Origin: Bathynomus jamesi
Lineage: Eukaryota > Arthropoda > Malacostraca > Isopoda > Cirolanidae
NCBI GenBank assembly: GCA_023014485.1
Contig: JAJOZX010009088.1
Coordinates: forward strand, 1 to 64,000
Direction: 5' to 3'
DNA: 64,000 nucleotides
The stretch's first letter is position 1. Each line of letters begins with the position of its first letter. Below are positions 55,784 to 64,000 of this stretch, one piece after another. Below the pieces are notes generated by a model, which saw only the letters and a program-made list of their open reading frames with translations, made no database searches and was not told where the DNA came from. A program made the translations under genes and the position numbers.

Positions 55784-58063
55784 TACAATGAATATGGAAA
55801 AAAGTTTATTGAGGAAGGAATGAAGTTTTTTGGCTTTCCGTCTATGTTTTTCTTCGGGCACGTCTCGCTTCAAACACCAGCAATAGTCCGCCAGCATATT
55901 GATATCCCAGTTTCCCTGGTACATCTCTTCCATTATTTTGATATCTTGGTGAAATCGTTCACCCTGTTCCTCACTATAATCCCCGCAATTTTCAGGAAAA
56001 TAGTCCAAGTGGGACCACAAAAAGTGCATTTTTATGGACATGCGCGACCCATGAGCTTTGAAAGCTTCCATCAAGTTTTCGACAACGGACTCGTATTCTG
56101 GACTTCTACGCTTGCCAAGAAAATCAGTGACAACTGATTTGAATGCCTGCCAGGCATTCTTCTCAGTTGGAGTCATTGCGTTTTCGAACTGAGTATCCTT
56201 GATCAAAGTTCGAATTTGAGGACCATCAAAAATCCCAGCATTTAGTTTAGCATCAGATATATGAGGAAATTTACTCTCGAGATATCGGAATGCTGAACCC
56301 TCCTTATTCATTGATTTGATGAAATTTTTCATCAAGCCCAGCTTAATATGAAGTGGTGGGAGCAAAATTTTTGTTGGTGGTACAAGGGGCACTGAAACGA
56401 CATTATGCGACCAAGGTTCAAAATTCTCTCTGGATGCCCATTCACGCTGTGCATAGTGCTTCTCATCCGCTCGGCTATCCCATTTGCAGAGGAAACATGG
56501 GTATTTCGTGTATCCCCCTTGCATTCCCAATACAAATGCCACAATCTGAAAAAAAATGAAAATATTTAAAGAATTTAGAGAATTTGTTCTATCAGATAAA
56601 AAAATCTATGCATTGGACTGTATCACTTCTGTGGGGAAGTTAAGTGTTCTTATACGCTCTCAAATAACCTTTGGAAAAACAACATAGTCAATAGCAATAG
56701 TTTACTTATGATATTAGTATTACCTTCGAATCTCCACAGATCCTCCAGTTATATTGGTCGTATACGAGAGCATCCAGTAAAATTTTCATGTTATCGTAAC
56801 TCTCAGTAAGTTGTACGGAATGTGCTACAGGGACTGATGCAACTCTATTCCCAATGTTGAGAAGTACTGCTTTCAAACTTCGTTTAGACGAGTCTATAAA
56901 TAGCCTCCATTCTGATGCGTTATATGGCAGGCCCAAGGATTCGATTAGCCCCTCAACATTGCAGCAGTACACTAAGGAAGAGGTATTTTCGTGCACTGCA
57001 AAAAACTTGCGGAATTCTTCCTCTCGTTTCCTATACCAGGAGAATGTTGTTCCCGGAGCCAGCAAGTTGTCCTCTCGAAGTCGTGAGCCCAAGATCTCGG
57101 CAGCTAATTTGGAAAGTCCTAAATCCCTGGTAAGATCATTAAGTTTAGCCTGGTTGAGAGGCCTCGGCTCATTTGAAGCGGTATTTTGAGGTATATACGA
57201 CTGGGACTGGTCATTGGCATTGGTCATTGATTCATCATCAGAATCATCGAAGTCCAGGGTTTGAGGTGGGTCGGGTATTGGAATTCCAGGACCATGGGGT
57301 ACAGGTCTCATAGCAGAAGGAATGTCAGGGTATACAACAATGTGTTTATTCTTCTTGTTAACTCCTGAAAATAGAAACACAGAAACATGGATATAAAACT
57401 TGCATATGAAATAGAAGAAGCATTCAGACAGTGGCGGCTCGTGAGGGAAGGCTGCGGTCTGTAAGATATGAAATAGGTCGATGGAGTCTGTATATTTTCT
57501 TTCTTTTTCATTCATATTGTCCCTTCGGGGACAATATGAATGAAAAAGGAAAGAAAATATACAATCATTGCATATGTAAATGTAACTTGTATAACAATAT
57601 GTATGTGTAAATGTATTTTCTATAACAATATGTAAATGTATGATTACCATTATGGTGAATATTATGCTATATATGGTGAATATTACATTATGGTGAATAT
57701 TATGTCAAGTTTCATACGAGGATTTCAAAATATTTAAGAAAAATAAATTTATAAGCCCACCTTGGAGGTTTGTCATGCAGAAATAGCAATCTGTCACGTG
57801 ATCCTTTCTTCTCTCCAAATCATGGGAATTCCAAAAGGCAAAGATTTCGCTCTGCCTTTGCTCCATCTTCTCAAATTTTCAATGCACGTCTTGCAGCACA
57901 TATGAGGGGCGAAATTTTTGTCCTGGTCCCCTAGCTTAATTCCAAAGTATGCTCTATACATTGTCTTCACAAATTTAGTGATTTGGGACTGGTTATTTGG
58001 CATGGTAACCGTCCCACATATGTAGCAGAATCTATTGGGATCATTTTTACACGCTCTATTCAT
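55781..58063 (-). CDS. Three-exon gene of an uncharacterised arthropod family, one frameshift
   Basis: Exon 1 (58063-57761) starts MNRACKNDPNRFCYICG and contains paired Cys motifs (FCYIC, MCCKTC, and CYFC after a frameshift near 57806), which look zinc-binding. Exon 2 (57364-56724) has the KHIVVYPDIPSAMRPVPHG block, an acidic linker and a helical region. Exon 3 (56545-55781) contains GYTKYPCFLCKWDSRA, LPPLHIKLGLMKNF, HLDYFPENCGDYSEEQGER and ADYCWCLKRD, then a basic end. Introns of 396 and 178 nt have GT-AG ends and compatible phases. The TGA stop overlaps an AATAAA signal. Similar proteins recur in many arthropod genomes, often in several copies, so a transposon origin is possible; the function is unknown to me. 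The rest of exons 1-3 is open. Confidence 0.8.
56546..56723 (-). other. Intron 2 of the three-exon gene
   Basis: Donor TCGAAG/gtaata and acceptor ttttttttcag/ATTGTGG on the minus strand. Phase 0. It joins GDSK to IVAFVLGM. Confidence 0.8.
57365..57760 (-). other. Intron 1 of the three-exon gene
   Basis: Donor CAAG/gtgggc and acceptor attttcag/GAGTT on the minus strand. Splicing in phase 1 joins TNLQ to GVNKKNKHIV without a break. It contains AT-rich filler with TATGGTGAATATTA repeats near 57650-57705. Confidence 0.75.
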
Positions 58064-58079
58064 TATGAAATATTTTATC

Positions 58080-58735
58080 TACGGTATATGCCTGAAAAGT
58101 AAAAAAAGATATTATACAAGTGAAACAAGTGATGATAGATGTTACTGTTCCAATTCCGCTTTGACAAAATCACGAAAAATTCTATTTTACTTATGAGGCC
58201 ACAGCCGGATAACCTGAGCTGATTGAGAAAAACGGATTGCAGATTCGAAATCAGCAGGAAAAACTCTATAAGAATCACTTACAAAACCCTTGACAGCAAA
58301 ATTGATGCATACCAGTGTTTTTCATAATGGCTGGAAGCGTGAGGTATCGTGGATGCGAAGACAATTTAATGTTAATGCATTTTACTTTGTTTTCTATAAA
58401 AAATTAACAGTTAATTAACTTTGAATTGGCTAGATTTTCTTCATAAAAATAATATATAAATGTATAGGAAGGAATGCTGAATGTTATTCTATGAGAATAA
58501 TTTACCAAATCTGTTTTCATATGGGAAATTTAATATATAGATTTCTCAATTCAAAAAAATGACTATTAAGATGGATGAAAAAATTGTACGAAAACGAGAA
58601 ACGCGTCGGGTCCGTGCTCGAGGCCCGGTGATTGCAACCGGCTCTCGGTAAACGAACATCCTTCCGCATGTTGTTGGAATAATGTGCAGTGTAAAGAGCC
58701 CTGTGTATTTCTTTTATTATTAGATACGTAGTACA
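58080..58735. other. No gene recognised
   Basis: AT-rich upstream flank of the three-exon gene. A GC-rich island at about 58600-58655 (CGCGTCGGGTCCGTGCTCGA, GCCCGGTG) looks tRNA-arm-like but has no complete fold. Promoter elements cannot be assigned. Confidence 0.4.
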
Positions 58736-58739
58736 CCCA

Positions 58740-59035
58740 GCTTCCGCATAATTGATTGGTAGATAAAATGGGTACTCTGGGGGATCTAGTGGTTAAGATG
58801 CTGCGGTGCTGGATTCCCCGTTAAACCGTAGGTGAAAAGTTTGACCATCGTCAGAATGAACAATTCGGGAATGTCCGGATTCCCCTTTAAACCGTAGGTC
58901 TAGGGTGGGGTGAAAAGTTTGACTTTCGTCAGAATGAACAATTCATGTAGGTCCGGGTTCCCCTTTAAACTGTAGGTCTAGGGTGGGGTGAAAAGCTTGA
59001 CCTTCGACGGAATGAACAATTCGGGTATTTTTGGT
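58740..59035 (+). repeat. tRNA-derived SINE with tandem 3' unit
   Basis: Same family as 5590-5745 but on the plus strand: TTGGTAGATAAAATGGGTAC, then an A-box-like GATCTAGTGGTTAAG, then GCTGGATTCCCC. The 3' segment (AAACCGTAGGT, GTGAAAAGTTTGAC, TCGTCAGAATGAACAATTC) is repeated about three times in tandem (about 58818-59028) with a period near 70-80 bp. Confidence 0.7.
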
Positions 59036-59257
59036 CTTTCTTGGAATAAAAAGAAATGCTGATTTGAAGGCATTTTGTATAAGAGATGAATGACAAAAGT
59101 AACTCATCTATAAATAAATAATTAGTATATATAGCTGTGTGTGTAATAATAGGGGATCTATGTGCGTTTGTGCGCGCTTCTTGAATGTTCAGGCGATGTA
59201 TACACTGAGCCAACTGGCTTATAATGCATGGAGGCACTGGCTTCTACGCCAACTGAG

Positions 59258-59850
59258 TGTAGTAATGTCTAAATTAAGAATATCAATTTTTGTTTAATAA
59301 AGATTATAATGTTTAATAATAAATGTAATTACGATGAATTGTGTTTGTTTATTTTAATATCTAATTAAGAATCTAAATAATGTTTGTTTATTGTATTTAA
59401 AATGAAATTATAGTAAAATTGGAATAGTTGGCACGCCTGAACATAGGCTCGAGAGAGTGGACTTCCCAAAAATGCGCCAGTCATTCGGACAGCGCGATCT
59501 GTGTAAGGTGTAACAATGTAGTCGTAACTGTAAATTATTCTTGTGCCTCTCTGACGTAAAATAAGATAATTAAATCTCCCACTCGCGTCCCCCCATTTCT
59601 TAAAAATCATTTTCGAAATTAAATAAAGTGTCAAAAGTGTAAATAGAGTGTTAATTACCCCCCTTTCCCCCTTGCATTAGTCTAACGGTTTTCTGCTAGC
59701 TCGGCCGGCTACCACGCATTATAACGCATTTATACAGTATTGGGAAAACTAGTGTTCAGAGAATGATTAATGGTAGAAGAAAAATGGAATAAAGAGTAGA
59801 AAGTAAAGTAAACAAGAAATTATAATAATGAATAAAAGCATATTCACTAA
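59258..59850 (+). repeat. 5' LTR of copy C
   Basis: About 590 bp, longer than the 481-488 bp LTRs of copies A and B. The extra length lies in an AT-rich part near 59340-59400 and in the segment before CACTAAG. Confidence 0.7.
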
Positions 59851-60562
59851 GTTTTTGGTGGCATGCGGTGAGCCTATTACACCCACGGGGCCTACACCCA
59901 CGGGCCTATTACTTCGGTTTAAATTGTGCTACCGACCGGTACTATAGCTTATAGCATTAATGAATATTCTGTTTCGATTATTAAAATATCAAAATGCAAA
60001 GTCTACTCCGTTTGCAGGCAAAATTCAATTCTGATTCCCTTTTCGTCAAAATTTAATGATCCAAGATGGCGCCCATTATTTTCCAAATTATCCTCCGCAT
60101 CGCTTCGAAATTTTCGCGCGTCAAAGTTTGTTGCTGTTTTTTCTCTTCTTGATGGAGATGGAGTCTAGAGACTCAAAACTTCTTTTAGTCGTTGCTGAGT
60201 CGGTTTTCCGTTGGAGTCAAAAAATTGCGCGAGTCGTTAGTCCTTTAGTTTTCGATCGTTATCGGAAAGAAAATATTTCAAAATTGATCGTACTGTCTGG
60301 GTGGCTCATTTTTCTTTTCTTTTCGTCTCTCCCACTGTTATTTCTCTCTCAGCTTACCTTTTTGTGTTTAGTTTTTTGTTTACATTTTCTGAATTGGTAA
60401 TAAATGCGATACGAGTTAAAGAATTAAATAATAATTAAATAATAATATAAATTAAATTATTCTAGTGTTTAAATACAGTGTGGCATGCAAATTTCTATAC
60501 GGTCAGGTTTAAAACGGTTGGCGTATTGTGACGCGGGTTTAGGCAATAAAAATATATATGTA

Positions 60563-60598
<36 letters not shown>

Positions 60599-61086
60599 AG
60601 TATTGTAAGAGATTTAATGAACATGTAACAAAATTTTCCACGATTCATTAGTAGAGTTTTGAAGATTATTTTTCGATTGGATGTATATAATGGTAGACTT
60701 AACCAATTTAACTTTAAGGGCTTTTAGGGATTTAACTTTAGGGCGAGGGCGAATTACAAATCATTATCATCATTACAATTACTATACTCGCCTCACCTCG
60801 CTCTCGTTGCAAGAAAATAATTTTAAGGTTGCTTCGCTTTAGACGTTAAGTTGATTTTTAAGTGGCAGTCGAAAGATAAATCTCAAAAATACTATTTTAG
60901 ACTGGGTTACATTCGGACACTGTAAGATTGTATTTTTGCCGTATAGAACTGTGTGAAACTTCAAAGTAAGCAAAATTTGGTTAATTAAAATGAAATTATT
61001 TTCGTAAAATTTTGATAAATTAATTGGTTTTTATTTTTATATATACTCATTAATTACATACTTACAGTTTAACTTAGATTTATATA

Positions 61087-61130
<44 letters not shown>

Positions 61131-64000
61131 TCATTAATTTTGGTAGGTAGGCTGTTTTGTTGTCTATTTTTTGTCTATCTTTCATTTTTCAAGACAAAAA
61201 TTCCGACTGATATTTTGTAAAATTACGGCTAGTTAAAATTTCTGTTGGGTTTGGAAGGATGTCTTTTTCTAGGCCTATCGTAAAATATTGTTCGAATATT
61301 GGTTATCACTATTGTATATGTGTATTGACTATTAAATTATAGTATCTTTTAAATTATTGTAAATAGTTTCTTGAATAGTTATTTAACAAAATTTTAATTG
61401 TTTCAACATGAATAATCACAGGATTTTTCTTTAATAAGCACAAATATTATGAATTAAATTCTTAATTGTTCTTTCCACGCGTAACGTTGAATTTATTGAT
61501 TATAGACTTAAAACTGGCATGTCTCAAGTTTTAGAACACATATTTTACGAAATCTGCAAATTATCATAATATTGTTATTTGAAATACAGGAATTGGTGTA
61601 CAAAATTCTTTTCATATATTAATTTCTGTTTTTTTTACTTTTTATAGATTCATTCACTTTTATTTTTATAGGTGGGCCGATTTTTATTTATTTGTCTTTC
61701 TCCCAGTTCAATGACAATGGGTAAAGTTTTTTTCTGAATTTAGATTTTATTGAAATAAGGGTGTTTGGTTGACATTTTAATTTGGATCGTTCGCGCGTTT
61801 GCATAGAAATTATTACAAAATTATGTCAGGATGTAATGCAGTTTCATTCGGTTAGGAATATTTTTATAGAGGTTCGCTTACAAACAAAGCGACCACTCTC
61901 ATTATGCAATGTTTTGTTTTGTGTTTGTTTACATAGTAGGTTGCGTGTATTTTTGAGTTCATATTATCGGTTCTTATTTAGAATAGCGATGTAAATTTGT
62001 AGTTTCACTTGGAAACGATAAATAGTTGTGATTTTTGTAATTTACAAACCATACTGGGTTGTGTTGAAGGAGAGAGTTGTCTCTCAGATGTAATTTGTGA
62101 ATTGCGAGTTTGCTTCCTATGAAATTTAGCTTTTCAAGTTGGAATTAATGTATTAAATTAATTTTCGGCATTAATATTTAAATTTTTTATTTTAATATCT
62201 GTTTTGGAAATTGTTATTTTTTAAACTTCGGTTGGGTTTACCGATGCAGTTGAAACATTGGCTCGAGTGTTCACCCGGAAATGGTGCCTTCTTAGATAGC
62301 CAGTAACGTTTTTGTGGCGTCTTAGTGTGGCCCCCCCCCAAAGTGTAAGAGGGGTTTGTGATTTTCAAAGCATTGATGACATGAAGTTTCTGGGGTTAAT
62401 TTTTGTCTCTTATATTTAAATGTATCGATGTGATTTATGACGGTAGTTTGAACAATAATATTTCTTAAATTATAATAACGGTTACTATGTATGGGCGCTT
62501 TTATATTTATACTGTACAGTTTTGTTTCGTTCGTTTCATGATTTTTTTTATCTTCTCCGATGTAACTGCCATAAGCGACCTTATTGGTAGTTAGGCTGTG
62601 ATTAAAATTTAGTAAATTCTGTAAAATTTGTAAGTTTTTTCCGTCAATTTGGCCAGAGCAAATTTGTAGTTATTATTTCGAAATGAACTGTCGAGAAAAT
62701 TCGGTAAATTAAATATGAAATGATAAGCAGTACAGAAAAATATTTCGAATAATTTTTTTTTATATTAAATTTCGAAAGGCTCAATTTGAAGACAACTAAG
62801 TTGGATCCAAATTCCATTTATGAGTTAGTTGACCGGATAGGTGATCGATCACCAATGATGAGAGAGAGAGAAGAGAAACCGAAATGCGCACGGACTTGGC
62901 CCAGGACGGTTTCGGAAGGGTAGCGAAGAGAAGAGAAACCGAATGCGCAGAGATTGGCGCAGGACAGTTTCGGAAGAGACAGAGAAGAGAAACCGAATGT
63001 GCAGGGACTTGGCACAGGACAGTTTTGATGGTCTACTGGTATTTTTCGAGCAGTAGCTGGTCACGCTGCTCGATGCTCTGATAAATATGTGTTTTAGCAC
63101 GCGGTAGGCAAGCCACGAGAGCTTGAACAGGTGTCTAAGGCTGTACTGTCCATACAGACATACAGTAGGTTTGTTGCGAAACTGCCTACGGCGAAGTGAT
63201 CGTTTGATTATTGCCAGTGGAAGAGTCTTTCAACTGGACGTAGGAAGAGCAGCGTTCACTGACAAAAGTTGAGATGAGACAGGCGAGTTTCTTCATCGAC
63301 TTCTGGAATTGCAAATTCCGTCCAATTCCGGTGCGTGGTCCCGCTTTCAGTATATCTCCCCCCCCCCCTGATTCTTTAGAATTGAACGTCTTTGTTTTTT
63401 TGTTTTTTTCGCTATTTGGAGAGAGAGCGGAACCAACCTAAAGCGTGCTGACCTGTTGCATGTTGATGCAATCCCTTGCATTCTAGCGAAGTTGAGCAGG
63501 AGAGCTGCGATTGAAAACTGAAGAAGTCCGTGGTCAACTGTGCGGATTGCGATCTAAACGACGTCCAGCTATTATTGTACTGATTATTATGTAATGAAAT
63601 TGTAAGTGAAAGGGTGTGATTATTGCCCATATTTGTGGTGTTTTTCGTGAAATAGTATGTGCGCTCTTGGTCAGTATTTTATATAAACATTTTCTTGTTC
63701 TTTCTATGTTGCCCTGATAGTAACTGCATAACTATATAAATAATTGTGTAAGATGTAAAGCGATCTTTGATGAAGAATCGCTGGAATAGATTGTGAACTT
63801 GAAGTTTGTGTAATCAATGTTAAGAAAATTTTCCATTATTTTTGGCACGTATAGATTTGTTACAGGTTATAAATTTGAATATTAGTGTGAAATGTATTTT
63901 ATGCAAATGTTGTGAAAATTATAGTTTGTTTTCGATTTTATAAAATGATACAAAATATCTGACAGTGAAATTTGTCATTCTAATTATTTCTTGTCTATTT
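59258..64000 (+). mobile_element. LTR retrotransposon copy C, older, incomplete in window
   Basis: Inverted relative to copies A and B and clearly more diverged. The 5' LTR (59258-59850) starts TGTAGTAATGTCTAAATTAA and shares the CCTCTCTGACGTAAAATA and GTGTTAATTACCCCCC blocks. A primer-binding-site-like TTTTTGGTGGCATGCGG follows. The interior then follows copy A in reverse order (for example the GAGTCTAGAGACTC block near 60163, AAACAAAGCGACCAC near 61885, and the tandem TGCGC hairpin units near 62865-63030). The window ends about 130-150 bp before the expected 3' LTR. No gag or pol frame is present here either. Confidence 0.8.

Overview
The window is eukaryotic nuclear DNA, almost certainly from an arthropod with a large, repeat-rich genome. 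The evidence is AT-rich sequence, long (TA)n, (TG)n, (CA)n and (GA)n microsatellites, Tc1/mariner-type elements, non-LTR and LTR retrotransposons, tRNA-derived SINEs, a spliced gene with GT-AG introns, and a decayed Maverick/Polinton (adintovirus-like) element. The species cannot be named from the sequence. Nearly everything recognisable is mobile or derived from mobile DNA; only one locus (55.8-58.1 kb, minus strand) looks like a near-intact multi-exon cellular-type gene.

Layout. 0-14.5 kb: microsatellites, LINE reverse-transcriptase (RT) relics (1.2-1.8 kb; 5.0-5.3 kb), Penelope-like motifs, small Tc1/mariner-type MITEs at or inside TA-rich tracts, a foldback element (5.9-6.7 kb), tRNA-derived repeats and a broken mariner (10.6-11.9 kb). 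14.5-15.7 kb: a palindrome of about 1.15 kb made from two inverted copies of the 5' half of a mariner. 15.7-39.5 kb: a three-copy LINE array. C1 is uninterrupted. C2 and C3 each carry the same 5.06-kb LTR insertion, and a foldback element precedes each of them. C2 is a mosaic, C3-like up to about 28.93 kb and C1-like after it, which is the pattern expected from unequal crossing-over between neighbouring LINE copies. 39.5-40.2 kb: a second palindromic mariner derivative, this one from the transposase 3' half.

42.8-52.5 kb: a degenerate Maverick/Polinton. On the minus strand are a protein-primed-type DNA polymerase B and unassigned downstream proteins. Divergently, on the plus strand, lie a packaging ATPase, two small proteins, a basic core-like protein, a double-jelly-roll-type major capsid protein and an adenain-like protease. 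The small genes in the middle are packed with overlapping stop/start codons. No integrase was recognised.

53-55.5 kb: composite inverted and direct repeat clusters. 55.8-58.1 kb: a three-exon gene on the minus strand, open apart from one frameshift, belonging to a widespread uncharacterised arthropod family. 58.7-59.0 kb: a tRNA-derived SINE with a tandem tail. 59.26 kb to the end: a third, older, oppositely oriented copy of the LTR element, running off the window. Many differences between duplicated copies are single-base deletions in short runs of one base, so some frameshifts may be sequencing errors.
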